DNA of 64,000 bases from Clostridioides sp. ES-S-0010-02 (GCA_020641055.1 CP067345.1:71001-135000), one strand, 5' to 3'. Positions 37,088-46,199 are shown, counted from the stretch's first letter. The notes: generated by a model from the letters alone, not told the origin. Translations and numbers: made by a program.

Positions 37088-39016
37088 TTACTTTGCAGTA
37101 GCTAGTCCAATTATTTTTTCTGCAAATTGTGATGGAACCTCTCCATATCTTTCTAATTCCATTTCAAAATACCCTCTACCTTGTGTCATTGCTCTTAAAT
37201 CTATTGCATATTTAAATGTTTCTGCTTGTGGAGCCTCTGCAAATATTATTTGTTTTCCTTTATTATCTGGCTCCATACCAAATATTTTACCTCTTCTCTT
37301 GTTTATATCTCCCATAACATCTCCCATATATTCTTCTGGAACAGTTATCTTAAGTTTCATAATAGGCTCTAATAATATTGGATGAGCTTCCTCCATACCT
37401 TTTTTAAATGCTGCACTTGCTGCCATCTTAAAAGCCATTTCAGAAGAGTCTACATCATGGTATGAACCATCATAAAGTGTAGCCTTTATATTTGTAACAG
37501 GGAAACCAGCCAATACTCCTTTTTGCATAGAATCTTTTAAACCTTTTTCTACTGCTGGTATATATTGTTTTGGTACAGACCCACCAAATATTTCTTCTGT
37601 AAATTCAAAATCAGATTCACATCTTTCAAATCTTATCTTTACATCTCCATATTGACCATGGCCACCTGATTGTTTCTTATGCTTACCTTGTACATCAGCT
37701 GTTTCCTTTATAGTTTCTCTATAAGGAACTTTAAGGTCATTTAATTCAACATCTACCCCGAACTTATCTTTCATTTTATTTTTAATTGTTTTTATATGAA
37801 GCTCCCCTTGTCCTCCTAAAAGAGCTTGTTTTGTCTCTGTATTTCTATACCAATGTAATGTAGGGTCTTCCTCTACAAGTTTGTTTAATACAGCAGCTAC
37901 CTTTTCTTCATCACCCTTATTCTTAGGATTAACAGCATAATATATTTGTGGTTTAGGGAAGTCTATCTTATCTAAAGCTTCTGCATCTTTATCTACAGAT
38001 ATAGTATCTCCTGTCTTTAGAGAATTAACTTTAGTTACAACTACTACATCACCAGCCTTAGCTTTGTCTATTTCAACTAACTCACTATTTCTCAATGTAT
38101 ATATGTTAGCTATTTTTTCTTTTATGTTTTTGTTTATATTAAAAACTTCTTTATCTTTAGAAATTGCACCTTGAGTAATTTTTATATATGACATTTTTCC
38201 TACAAATGGGTCAACCATAGTTTTAAATACTAATCCTTTAAATGGCTTACTCTCTTCTGTAAATATAGGTTCTAGATAATTTGATATTGTATCTAATATT
38301 TCTTTTGTTCCTATATTATTTATAGTTGAACCACATATTACAGGTATAATATCTCCTCTTTGTATACCTATAACAATACCTTTTTGGATTTCTTCTGTAG
38401 TTAACTCTTCTCCATTAAAATACTTATCTAATATTTGGTCATCTGTTTCTGCTATAAGTTCCATTAAAGCTTCTTTTACACTCATAGCTTGTTCTTTAAA
38501 TTCACCTTCTAAATCATCTATATTTTCAAATACATTATGTAACTTGACAAAGTTTTTATCTTTGTATATAGGACTTATCATTGGAACTATCTTATTATTG
38601 TATTTTTCTCTTAACATTGCTATTGCATCTTTATATCTTGCTTTTTCATTATCTATTTTATTTATAAACATTATCTTAGGAATACTCTCAGTTAGTTCTA
38701 ATGATTTCTCTGTACCAACTTGAATAGGTGCTGTTGCATCTATTACTATTATTGCTGCATCACTTGCTCTAAGAGATGATACAACATCTCCGCTAAAGTC
38801 AAAATATCCTGGTGTATCCAATAAGTTAAACTTATAGTCATTATATTCTATAGGTATTAATCCCATACTATAAGTCATATTTACCTTGTCAGTTAATTTA
38901 GGTATCTTATTAGTGTTTGCTGTGTAAGCTATAGTTTCGATTAGATTTGTTTTACCACATCCGCTATGTCCTAATACTGCTACATTTCTCAACATATTAC
39001 TATCATAAACCTTCAT
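37088..39016 (-). CDS. fusA2: EF-G-like translation GTPase paralogue with altered switch motifs
   Basis: 642 residues, slightly shorter than EF-G. The P-loop is GHSGCGKT at 16-23, unlike the GH(I/V)DAGKTT of true EF-G, and the switch I RGITI motif is absent (the region reads TYSMGLIPIEY). G3 DTPGYFDF and G4 NKID are present. Domains II-V are recognisable, including the domain IV segment QSGGHGQYGDVKIRFE. It should bind GTP and probably ribosomes, but its role is unknown. Start ATG 39016 follows GGTGGG by seven bases. Monocistronic. Confidence 0.88.
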   Translation of the reverse strand: MKVYDSNMLRNVAVLGHSGCGKTNLIETIAYTANTNKIPKLTDKVNMTYSMGLIPIEYNDYKFNLLDTPGYFDFSGDVVSSLRASDAAIIVIDATAPIQVGTEKSLELTESIPKIMFINKIDNEKARYKDAIAMLREKYNNKIVPMISPIYKDKNFVKLHNVFENIDDLEGEFKEQAMSVKEALMELIAETDDQILDKYFNGEELTTEEIQKGIVIGIQRGDIIPVICGSTINNIGTKEILDTISNYLEPIFTEESKPFKGLVFKTMVDPFVGKMSYIKITQGAISKDKEVFNINKNIKEKIANIYTLRNSELVEIDKAKAGDVVVVTKVNSLKTGDTISVDKDAEALDKIDFPKPQIYYAVNPKNKGDEEKVAAVLNKLVEEDPTLHWYRNTETKQALLGGQGELHIKTIKNKMKDKFGVDVELNDLKVPYRETIKETADVQGKHKKQSGGHGQYGDVKIRFERCESDFEFTEEIFGGSVPKQYIPAVEKGLKDSMQKGVLAGFPVTNIKATLYDGSYHDVDSSEMAFKMAASAAFKKGMEEAHPILLEPIMKLKITVPEEYMGDVMGDINKRRGKIFGMEPDNKGKQIIFAEAPQAETFKYAIDLRAMTQGRGYFEMELERYGEVPSQFAEKIIGLATAK

Positions 39017-39193
39017 ATAAGCACCCACCTTTTAAATTTATGTATTTTCTCTTAGCTGTTATTTCCTAAGAAATAGTCTAGAAAATGTTTATTATTTTTA
39101 GAATTTTTAGATAACATTTTCCTTACTAGCTTTATTTCTACATAGGGATATAATTTTCCTCTTTTTTTTAACAAATATTTAATTTAAACAAAT

Positions 39194-39238
39194 AAAAACA
39201 CTCTAAATATTTAATAAAAATATTTTAGAGTGTTTTAT
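39194..39238 (-). terminator. Terminator after pyc
   Basis: AAAACACTCTAAAATATT and its near complement AATATTTAGAGTGTTTT border a short loop 20 bp after the pyc stop, with T runs on the minus strand. Confidence 0.85.
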
Positions 39239-39255
39239 AAGTTGTTTCAATTCAA

Positions 39256-42200
39256 TTATTTCATTATCATTAATAGTTGTTTATCTTCAACCATATCATC
39301 TTCTTTTACTTTAATTGATTTAATTACTCCATCAGTTTTAGCAACTATTATAGTTTCCATTTTCATTGCTTCTATAACTATTAATGGTTGATTTGCTTTT
39401 ACTTCATCTTCTTCTTTAACCATTATTTTTATAACTTTTCCTGGTATACTTGCTCCGATTTGAAGTGGATCATTCATATCAGCTTTCTCAACATTAGTAA
39501 CTTTTCCAGAGAAGTTTCTATCTTTTATTTCCACTTCTCTAACCATTCCATTTAATTCAAAGCCTATAGTTCTAAATCCATCTTCTTTAACTTCACCAAT
39601 TTCAACTAATCTTATTGTTAATACTTTACCTTCTTCTATTTCTACTTCACATTCTTCATTTTTATTTAATCCATAGAAGAATACATCACTTTCAAGTTTA
39701 GATATATCATTATAATGTTGTAAATGTTTAATATAGTCTTCATAAACTTTTGGATATAAAGCATAACTTATAACATTTCTTATATTTGCATTTATATCAT
39801 ATTTTTCATTTAGATATTTTGCTATGTCATCAAAATCTTCTGCTGGTAATAGTGAACCAGGTCTTACTGTAATAGCTTCTTCGCCTTTTAAAACTACTTC
39901 TTGTAAATCTTTTGGGACTCCACCTTCTGGTTGACCAATCATACCTTTACAGTAGTCTACAACAGAATCTGGGAATGATAAGTTCTTACCTTCTTCTATT
40001 ATATTATTTTTATCTAATTTATTTTTAGTCATAAAGATAGCTAAATCTCCTACAACTTTTGAAGATGGTGTTACTTTTATTATATCTCCTACAACTTCAT
40101 TAGCTTCTTTATATTTTTCTTTAACTTCATCAAATCTATTAACTAATCCTAAACTATCAGCTTGAGGTTTTAAGTTTGTATATTGACCTCCTGGTATTTC
40201 AAAATTGTATATTTCTGCACAAGAGTTAGTTAAGTCACTTTCAAATTTATTATAGACTTTTCTTAAATCTTTATAGTATTTTCCTAACTCATCATATCCA
40301 AATAAATCTATACCTGTATCTCTTTCTGTATTTTTAAGAGCTTCTACTATTGCATTAAGTGATGGTTGACTTGTAAGTCCTGCCATAGATTCTAATGCAG
40401 CATCAATTATATCTACACCAGCTTCTGATGCCATCAAACAAGTTGCCACACCATTTCCACTTGTATCATGAGTGTGTAAATGTATTGGTGCTTTTACATT
40501 TTTCTTTAGTTCTTTAACTAATGTATAAGCAGAATATGGTTTAAGAAGTCCTGACATATCTTTTATTGCTATTATGTCTGCTCCTAAACTTTCTAACTCT
40601 TTTGCCATCTTAATATAATATTCTAAATCATATTTAGTTTTAGTCTTATCTAATATATCACCTGTATAACACATAGTTGCTTCAACTATTTTTCCAGTTT
40701 CTAAAGCTGTATTAATAGATGGTTTCATATTTTCAACCCAGTTTAATGAGTCAAATATTCTAAATACATCTATTCCTTGTTTAGCAGACTCTTTTGTAAA
40801 TTCTTCTATTACATTATCTGGATAGTTTTTATATCCAACTCCATTTGATGCTCTAAGCAACATTTGGAACATTATACTTGGTATTTCTTCTCTTAGTTTT
40901 TGTAATCTACGCCAAGGTGACTCTTTTAAGAATCTATATGCAACATCATAAGTAGCTCCACCCCACATTTCAAGTGAGAATAAATCTTTTTGATATTTTT
41001 CTGTTGGTTTAGCAGCTTTTAATAAATCATATGTTCTTAATCTTGTTGCCAATAATGATTGATGTGCATCTCTCATTGTTGTATCTGTTAATAATAGTCT
41101 TTTATCATTTTTTATTTTTTCTATATATGCAGATTTACCTAACTTATCAAAAAGTATCTTACTTCCTTCTGCCTTTGAACCATCTTTATTCATTCTTGGT
41201 TCATGTAACGCATCAAATAATGGTTTTTCTTGACAAGCGTTATCATTTACAATTACATCACCTATAAATTGAAGTAATTTTGTTCCTCTATCTTTACTTT
41301 CTGTTATTTCAAATAAATCTGGATTTTCATCTATAAATTTAGTACTACATTTACCATTTGAGAATATAGGATTATTTAAGACATTAACTAAGAATCCTAC
41401 ATTAGTCTTAACACCTCTAACTCTAAGTTCTTTTATAGATCTTATAGTTTTGTTTATTGCTCCTTGGAATGTTCTATCCCAAGATATTGTCTTAACCAGT
41501 AAACTATCATAGTGAGGACTTATGTTTGCTCCTGTAAATCCATTTCCACCATCTAGTCTTATACCAAATCCTGAACCAGTTCTATAAACTTGAATTTTAC
41601 CTGTGTCTGGCATAAATCTATTTTTAGGGTCTTCTGTAGTTATTCTACATTGGATAGAATACCCTCTTATTTCAACATCATCTTGTGATTTTATATTTAT
41701 TTCTTCACTATCTAGGCTGTATCCTTGAGCTATTAATATTTGACTTTGAACTATATCTATTCCTGTAACCATTTCTGTTACAGTATGCTCAACTTGTACT
41801 CTTGTATTCATTTCTATAAAATAATGACCACCATTTGCATCTACTAAGAATTCTAGTGTGCCTGCATTAGAATAGCCTACATATTTTGATAACTTGACTG
41901 CATCATCACATATTTCTTTTCTTACTTTTTCATCTAATGAAAATGCTGGTGCATACTCTATTATCTTTTGATGTCTTCTTTGAACAGAACAATCTCTTTC
42001 GTATAAATGAACTATATTTCCATAGTTATCCCCTAATATTTGAACTTCTATATGTTTTGGGTCAGCTATATATTTTTCTATGAATATAATATCTTCACCA
42101 AAAGCTTTTCTTGATTCACTACAAGCAGTTTCATATTCAAGCTCTAAATCTTTTTCATGATGTACGATTCTCATACCTCTACCGCCACCACCATTAGATG

Positions 42201-42687
42201 CTTTTATCATAACAGGATAACCTATTTTATTTGCAACTTCTTTTGCTTCTTCAGTACTTCTTATTGCTTTTTCCACCCCTGGTATAGTTTGAACATTAAC
42301 TTCTTTTGCAATTTTTTTAGAATTTATCTTATCGCCCATCATATTCATTACTTTAGATGATGGACCTATAAAAGTAATTCCATTTTCTTCACATTTACGA
42401 GCAAATTCTGCATTTTCTGCTAGAAAACCATATCCTGGATGTATAGCGTCAACTTTTTTTCTCTTTGCTAAGTCTATTATTCCATCCATATCTAAGTATG
42501 CATCTATTGGACCTTTGCCTTCCCCTATTAAATATGATTCATCTGCTTTTGTTCTAAATAATCCGTATTTATCTTCTTTACTATATATACCAACACTTTT
42601 TATCCCCAATTCTGAACAGGCTCTAAATATTCTTATAGCTATTTCGCCTCTATTAGCTACTAGTATTTTATTAAACTTTTTAAGCAT
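39256..42687 (-). CDS. pyc: Pyruvate carboxylase
   Basis: 1143 residues: biotin carboxylase (1-450; ATP-grasp loop KASNGGGGRGMR, EMNTRVQVEHTVTE), carboxyltransferase TIM barrel (about 535-820; DTTMRDAHQSLLATRLR, metal site HLHTHDTSGNG), and the C-terminal biotinyl domain with Lys 1109 in EAMKMET. Makes oxaloacetate from pyruvate and bicarbonate, feeding aspartate synthesis and partial TCA reactions. AAAGGAGAAG precedes ATG 42687. Transcribed alone. Confidence 0.97.
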   Translation of the reverse strand: MLKKFNKILVANRGEIAIRIFRACSELGIKSVGIYSKEDKYGLFRTKADESYLIGEGKGPIDAYLDMDGIIDLAKRKKVDAIHPGYGFLAENAEFARKCEENGITFIGPSSKVMNMMGDKINSKKIAKEVNVQTIPGVEKAIRSTEEAKEVANKIGYPVMIKASNGGGGRGMRIVHHEKDLELEYETACSESRKAFGEDIIFIEKYIADPKHIEVQILGDNYGNIVHLYERDCSVQRRHQKIIEYAPAFSLDEKVRKEICDDAVKLSKYVGYSNAGTLEFLVDANGGHYFIEMNTRVQVEHTVTEMVTGIDIVQSQILIAQGYSLDSEEINIKSQDDVEIRGYSIQCRITTEDPKNRFMPDTGKIQVYRTGSGFGIRLDGGNGFTGANISPHYDSLLVKTISWDRTFQGAINKTIRSIKELRVRGVKTNVGFLVNVLNNPIFSNGKCSTKFIDENPDLFEITESKDRGTKLLQFIGDVIVNDNACQEKPLFDALHEPRMNKDGSKAEGSKILFDKLGKSAYIEKIKNDKRLLLTDTTMRDAHQSLLATRLRTYDLLKAAKPTEKYQKDLFSLEMWGGATYDVAYRFLKESPWRRLQKLREEIPSIMFQMLLRASNGVGYKNYPDNVIEEFTKESAKQGIDVFRIFDSLNWVENMKPSINTALETGKIVEATMCYTGDILDKTKTKYDLEYYIKMAKELESLGADIIAIKDMSGLLKPYSAYTLVKELKKNVKAPIHLHTHDTSGNGVATCLMASEAGVDIIDAALESMAGLTSQPSLNAIVEALKNTERDTGIDLFGYDELGKYYKDLRKVYNKFESDLTNSCAEIYNFEIPGGQYTNLKPQADSLGLVNRFDEVKEKYKEANEVVGDIIKVTPSSKVVGDLAIFMTKNKLDKNNIIEEGKNLSFPDSVVDYCKGMIGQPEGGVPKDLQEVVLKGEEAITVRPGSLLPAEDFDDIAKYLNEKYDINANIRNVISYALYPKVYEDYIKHLQHYNDISKLESDVFFYGLNKNEECEVEIEEGKVLTIRLVEIGEVKEDGFRTIGFELNGMVREVEIKDRNFSGKVTNVEKADMNDPLQIGASIPGKVIKIMVKEEDEVKANQPLIVIEAMKMETIIVAKTDGVIKSIKVKEDDMVEDKQLLMIMK

Positions 42688-42990
42688 ACTCTATTCTTCT
42701 CCTTTATTGTTTGTGTAATATTAAAGATTATAGACTAAAATACTTTATTTTTGAAGATGTTTAAGCAAGTTCCTTAATTAATAAGATAAATTTATAAATA
42801 TATATAATTTTTAGACTGTATAAACTCAATTTACCTCACTAAAATTAAGGGGTTTTTTATGGGATTTCAGACAAACTTGTGTGAAAATTTCTACAATTGA
42901 CCTTATTTTATACTATTTTTTTCTCTGTTTACATAATTATTTTCATCTTTACGTAATATTTCACATACTTTTCTCAATATAGTTCATATC
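42688..42990. other. Intergenic region upstream of pyc
   Basis: About 300 bp between the small gene at 42991 and pyc. It should contain the pyc promoter; only weak -10-like stretches are visible. No hairpin of note and no T-box or other leader I recognise. Confidence 0.35.
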
Positions 42991-43404
42991 TTAATCTATC
43001 TGTCTTAACAAACGTTTTATTACATCAGAAAGTTTTAGATGACCTAAATCTGCATATGCTATAACTAGTATTATTTTTACTACTCCTTCTACCTCATCTA
43101 ATTTATATGCTCTAGCATTTATTATTGTGTACTTTGGCATAAGTTCTTCTAAACCTAGTGCAAGTTCATCAGATAAAGTCATATATTCATCAAATTTTTC
43201 CTCATCAGATAAAGTCATATATTCATCTTGCTCACTTATAATAGTATCTAAATAATCCATATTTATACTTAACTGATAAGCTATTACGTCCTCTCTTTTT
43301 GTGCTTTTACTCAAATCCTTTTCAACTTTGAACTTACTATTCTTATCTATTATTATTTTAAGTTCTTCACTATCAACTATTTCATTTCCTATAATTATAT
43401 ACAA
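42991..43404 (-). CDS. Hypothetical protein with an in-frame 12-residue repeat, 137 aa
   Basis: No family recognised. The protein is acidic and probably soluble. The segment DEYMTLSDE occurs twice, 12 residues apart (around 61-84), matching a 36-bp direct duplication in the DNA. The start is TTG 43404, with AGGAGG eight bases upstream. It lies 40 bp after the terminator of the big rRNA/tRNA operon and before pyc in the same direction. Nothing indicates its function. Confidence 0.75.
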   Translation of the reverse strand: MYIIIGNEIVDSEELKIIIDKNSKFKVEKDLSKSTKREDVIAYQLSINMDYLDTIISEQDEYMTLSDEEKFDEYMTLSDELALGLEELMPKYTIINARAYKLDEVEGVVKIILVIAYADLGHLKLSDVIKRLLRQID

Positions 43405-43445
43405 ACTTTTTACCTCCTAAATATAAATCTTTTTTAATCAAAAAT

Positions 43446-43474
43446 AAAACCTCTAGTAAAATTACTAGAGGTTT
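43446..43474 (-). terminator. Terminator of the rRNA-tRNA operon
   Basis: AAACCTCTAGTAA and TTACTAGAGGTTT form a tight hairpin, followed on the minus strand by TATTTTT. It lies right after the last tRNA gene and is the first terminator-like hairpin seen after the 5S. Confidence 0.9.
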
Positions 43475-43478
43475 GCAC

Positions 43479-43554
43479 TGGTGGGATTAACAGGGCTCGA
43501 ACCTGTGACCCCCTGCTTGTAAGGCAGGTGCTCTCCCAGCTGAGCTATAATCCC
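43479..43554 (-). tRNA. tRNA-Val(TAC)
   Basis: Clover-leaf with anticodon loop CTTACAA; acceptor GGGATTA/TAATCCC, encoded CCA. Last gene of the array; differs in the acceptor stem from the other two Val genes (GGGATCA). Confidence 0.97.
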
Positions 43555-43566
43555 TCGATGTTTATA

Positions 43567-43643
43567 TGGTGCGCCCAAAGGGACTCGAACCCCTAACCTT
43601 CTGATTCGTAGTCAGACACTCTATCCAGTTGAGCTATGAGCGC
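43567..43643 (-). tRNA. tRNA-Arg(ACG)
   Basis: Anticodon loop CTACGAA; the A34 is expected to be edited to inosine by TadA, encoded at 57617. Encoded CCA. Single copy, outside the duplicated block. Confidence 0.97.
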
Positions 43644-43650
43644 ATTTTAT

Positions 43651-43724
43651 TGGAGGCGACACCCAGATTCGAACTGGGGATCAAGGAGTTGCAGTCCACT
43701 GCCTTACCACTTGGCTATGTCGCC
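43651..43724 (-). tRNA. tRNA-Cys(GCA), block A
   Basis: Anticodon loop CTGCAAC, acceptor GGCGACA/TGTCGCC, encoded CCA. First of block A by coordinate; repeated at 45514. Confidence 0.96.
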
Positions 43725-43731
43725 ACCTTTT

Positions 43732-43807
43732 TGGTGATCTATCCGCGACTCGAACGCGGGACACCCTGATTAAAAGTCAGGTGCTCTACCGACTGAGCTA
43801 ATAGACC
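43732..43807 (-). tRNA. tRNA-Lys(TTT), block A
   Basis: Anticodon loop CTTTTAA, encoded CCA. Identical to the genes at 44257 and 45595. Confidence 0.97.
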
Positions 43808-43815
43808 ATATTAGT

Positions 43816-43893
43816 TGGGGTGGATAATGAGAGTCGAACTCACGACCTCCAGAGCCACAATCTGGCGCTCTAACCAACTGAGCTATACCCACC
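43816..43893 (-). tRNA. tRNA-His(GTG), block A
   Basis: Anticodon loop TTGTGGC. The extra G at -1 is encoded opposite discriminator C73, as expected for tRNA-His. Encoded CCA. Confidence 0.97.
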
Positions 43894-43913
43894 ATATATC
43901 TTCAAATTTAATG

Positions 43914-43990
43914 TGGTGGGCCATCAGGGACTCGAACCCCAGACCTACCGGTTATGAGCCGGGCGCTCTAACCAACTGAGCTAATGGCCC
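43914..43990 (-). tRNA. tRNA with CAT anticodon, probably Ile2 (lysidine), block A
   Basis: Anticodon loop CTCATAA with acceptor GGGCCAT. Not the initiator (which starts with unpaired C and is at 45250) and unlike the elongator Met at 44006. By elimination the C34 is probably converted to lysidine to read AUA. Confidence 0.85.
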
Positions 43991-44005
43991 ACATTAAATT
44001 TTTAG

Positions 44006-44079
44006 TAGCGGTAATAGGAGTCGAACCTATGACCTTTCGGGTATGAACCGAACGCTCTAGCCAACTAAGCTATACCGCC
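44006..44079 (-). tRNA. tRNA-Met(CAT), elongator, block A
   Basis: Anticodon loop TTCATAC, acceptor GGCGGTA ending in a G-U first pair. CCA is not encoded; the bases after the discriminator are CTA. Confidence 0.93.
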
Positions 44080-44086
44080 ATATTCT

Positions 44087-44162
44087 TGGTGCCCAGAGGC
44101 GGAATCGAACCACCGACACGGGGATTTTCAGTCCCCTGCTCTACCGACTGAGCTATCTGGGC
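44087..44162 (-). tRNA. tRNA-Phe(GAA), block A
   Basis: Anticodon loop CTGAAAA, acceptor GCCCAGA, encoded CCA. Confidence 0.97.
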
Positions 44163-44165
44163 ATT

Positions 44166-44254
44166 TGGCGGAGAGGGTGGGATTCGAACCCACGGCCCCT
44201 TTCGAAGTCACTGGTTTTCAAGACCAGCTCCTTAAACCACTCGGACACCTCTCC
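44166..44254 (-). tRNA. tRNA-Ser(TGA), block A
   Basis: Long variable arm, anticodon loop CTTGAAA, discriminator G, encoded CCA; 89 nt. Confidence 0.97.
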
Positions 44255-44256
44255 AT

Positions 44257-44332
44257 TGGTGATCTATCCGCGACTCGAACGCGGGACACCCTGATTAAAA
44301 GTCAGGTGCTCTACCGACTGAGCTAATAGACC
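44257..44332 (-). tRNA. tRNA-Lys(TTT), third copy, block A
   Basis: Same sequence as the genes at 43732 and 45595, including short flanks. In block B this place is held by Lys(CTT), so the gene was probably copied in here. Confidence 0.97.
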
Positions 44333-44343
44333 ATATTTTTATT

Positions 44344-44419
44344 TGGCTGGGGATGCAGGACTCGAACCTACGCATACATGAGTCAAAGTCATGTGCCTTA
44401 CCGACTTGGCTAATCCCCA
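44344..44419 (-). tRNA. tRNA-Gln(TTG), block A
   Basis: Anticodon loop CTTTGAC, starts with T1 paired to A72, encoded CCA. Differs from 46305 by one base in the T loop. Confidence 0.96.
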
Positions 44420-44428
44420 ATATATATG

Positions 44429-44505
<77 letters not shown>

Positions 44506-44528
44506 ACATTGCAATATAAACATAAATT

Positions 44529-44603
44529 TGGAGCGGGAAACGAGATTCGAACTCGCGACTTCAACCTTGGCAAGGTTGCGCTCTACCACTGAACTATTCC
44601 CGC
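44529..44603 (-). tRNA. tRNA-Gly(GCC), only in block A
   Basis: Anticodon loop TTGCCAA, acceptor GCGGGAA, encoded CCA. No counterpart in block B. Confidence 0.97.
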
Positions 44604-44626
44604 TCGTTTATTAAATTAAATAAAAA

Positions 44627-44710
44627 TGGTGCGGATGAAGGGAGTCGAACCCCCACGCCAATGGCGCTAGATCCTAAGTCTAGTGCGTCTGCCAATTCCG
44701 CCACATCCGC
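44627..44710 (-). tRNA. tRNA-Leu(TAG), block A
   Basis: Long variable arm, anticodon loop CTTAGGA, encoded CCA. Confidence 0.96.
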
Positions 44711-44719
44711 GCATTTTTT

Positions 44720-44804
44720 TGGTGGAGGATGGTGGATTCGAACCACCGAAGTCGATGACAACAGATTTACAGTCTGCCCCCTTTGGCCGCTCGGGAAATC
44801 CTCC
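44720..44804 (-). tRNA. tRNA-Tyr(GTA), block A
   Basis: Long variable arm, anticodon loop CTGTAAA, encoded CCA. Confidence 0.97.
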
Positions 44805-44818
44805 GTATTAATTTTACA

Positions 44819-44893
44819 TGGAGCTGGTGATAGGAATCGAACCTACAACCTGCTGATTACAAGTCAGCTGCTCTACCGTTGAGCCACACCAGC
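44819..44893 (-). tRNA. tRNA-Thr(TGT), block A
   Basis: Anticodon loop CTTGTAA, acceptor GCTGGTG, encoded CCA. Confidence 0.97.
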
Positions 44894-44911
44894 ATTTTTT
44901 ATATTTTATTT

Positions 44912-44988
44912 TGGCGACCTGGAAGGGGTTCGAACCCTCGACCTCCAGCGTGACAGGCTGGCATTCTAACCAACTGAACTACCAGGCC
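44912..44988 (-). tRNA. tRNA-Asp(GTC), block A
   Basis: Anticodon loop CTGTCAC, discriminator G, encoded CCA. Confidence 0.97.
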
Positions 44989-44993
44989 GCAAA

Positions 44994-45069
44994 TGGTGGG
45001 ACCAGCAGGGCTCGAACCTGCGACCCCCTGCTTGTAAGGCAGGTGCTCTCCCAGCTGAGCTATGATCCC
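44994..45069 (-). tRNA. tRNA-Val(TAC), block A
   Basis: Anticodon loop CTTACAA, acceptor GGGATCA, encoded CCA. Confidence 0.97.
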
Positions 45070-45076
45070 ATTTTTT

Positions 45077-45150
45077 TGGAGCGGGTGAAGGGGATCGAAC
45101 CCTCACAGCTGGCTTGGAAGGCCAGAACTCTACCATTGAGCTACACCCGC
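45077..45150 (-). tRNA. tRNA-Gly(TCC), block A
   Basis: Anticodon loop CTTCCAA, acceptor GCGGGTG, encoded CCA. Confidence 0.97.
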
Positions 45151-45167
45151 TTATTTAATTGTTTTTT

Positions 45168-45242
45168 TGGTGACTCGTAGGGGAATTGAACCCCTGTTAC
45201 CGCCGTGAAAGGGCGGTGTCTTAACCTCTTGACCAACGAGCC
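45168..45242 (-). tRNA. tRNA-Glu(TTC), block A
   Basis: Anticodon loop CTTTCAC, acceptor GGCTCGT, encoded CCA. Confidence 0.97.
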
Positions 45243-45249
45243 ATTTTAA

Positions 45250-45325
<76 letters not shown>

Positions 45326-45341
45326 ATATTATTTTATAAAG

Positions 45342-45427
45342 TGCCGAAGACCGGAATCGAACCGGTACGAGAGGTAAGTCCCGCAGGATTTTAAGTCCTG
45401 TGCGTCTGCCAGTTCCGCCACTTCGGC
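45342..45427 (-). tRNA. tRNA-Leu(TAA), block A
   Basis: Long variable arm, anticodon loop CTTAAAA. CCA not encoded (CTT follows the discriminator). Confidence 0.95.
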
Positions 45428-45432
45428 TTTTT

Positions 45433-45507
45433 TGGCTCCAAGGGTGGGGCTCGAACCCACAGCCTACCGGTTAACAGCCGGTTGCTCCACCGTTGAGCTA
45501 CCTTGGA
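45433..45507 (-). tRNA. tRNA-Asn(GTT), block A
   Basis: Anticodon loop CTGTTAA, discriminator G, encoded CCA. Last gene of block A by coordinate. Confidence 0.97.
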
Positions 45508-45513
45508 ATATTT

Positions 45514-45587
45514 TGGAGGCGACACCCAGATTCGAACTGGGGATCAAGGAGTTGCAGTCCACTGCCTTACCACTTGGCTATGTCGCC
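45514..45587 (-). tRNA. tRNA-Cys(GCA), block B
   Basis: Repeat of 43651; begins block B by coordinate. Confidence 0.96.
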
Positions 45588-45594
45588 GCCTTTT

Positions 45595-45670
45595 TGGTGA
45601 TCTATCCGCGACTCGAACGCGGGACACCCTGATTAAAAGTCAGGTGCTCTACCGACTGAGCTAATAGACC
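45595..45670 (-). tRNA. tRNA-Lys(TTT), block B
   Basis: Repeat of 43732 with the same flanks. Confidence 0.97.
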
Positions 45671-45678
45671 ATATTAGT

Positions 45679-45756
45679 TGGGGTGGATAATGAGAGTCGA
45701 ACTCACGACCTCCAGAGCCACAATCTGGCGCTCTAACCAACTGAGCTATACCCACC
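45679..45756 (-). tRNA. tRNA-His(GTG), block B
   Basis: Repeat of 43816, with encoded G-1 and C73. Confidence 0.97.
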
Positions 45757-45763
45757 ATTATAT

Positions 45764-45840
45764 TGGTCGAGGTGAAGGGACTCGAACCCCCGGCCCCATG
45801 GTCCCAAACCATGTGCGCTACCAAACTGCGCTACACCTCG
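45764..45840 (-). tRNA. tRNA-Pro(TGG), only in block B
   Basis: Anticodon loop TTTGGGA, acceptor CGAGGTG, encoded CCA. Absent at the same place in block A, where only a short AT spacer lies. Substrate of the two ProRS and ligand for the proS1 T-box. Confidence 0.97.
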
Positions 45841-45859
45841 AAATTTTGTTAATTTAATG

Positions 45860-45936
45860 TGGTGGGCCATCAGGGACTCGAACCCCAGACCTACCGGTTA
45901 TGAGCCGGGCGCTCTAACCAACTGAGCTAATGGCCC
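45860..45936 (-). tRNA. tRNA with CAT anticodon, probably Ile2, block B
   Basis: Repeat of 43914; same reasoning. Confidence 0.85.
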
Positions 45937-45950
45937 ACATTAAATTTTAG

Positions 45951-46024
45951 TAGCGGTAATAGGAGTCGAACCTATGACCTTTCGGGTATGAACCGAACGC
46001 TCTAGCCAACTAAGCTATACCGCC
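45951..46024 (-). tRNA. tRNA-Met(CAT), elongator, block B
   Basis: Repeat of 44006; CCA not encoded. Confidence 0.93.
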
Positions 46025-46031
46025 ATATTCT

Positions 46032-46107
46032 TGGTGCCCAGAGGCGGAATCGAACCACCGACACGGGGATTTTCAGTCCCCTGCTCTACCGACTGAGCTA
46101 TCTGGGC
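46032..46107 (-). tRNA. tRNA-Phe(GAA), block B
   Basis: Repeat of 44087. Confidence 0.97.
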
Positions 46108-46110
46108 ATT

Positions 46111-46199
46111 TGGCGGAGAGGGTGGGATTCGAACCCACGGCCCCTTTCGAAGTCACTGGTTTTCAAGACCAGCTCCTTAAACCACTCGGACACCTCTCC
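46111..46199 (-). tRNA. tRNA-Ser(TGA), block B
   Basis: Repeat of 44166. Confidence 0.97.

Noticed and set aside
43914-43990. Calling this CAT tRNA a second elongator Met
   Set aside because: Its acceptor and anticodon stems differ from the elongator at 44006 and it lacks initiator marks, so Ile2 is more likely; not proven.
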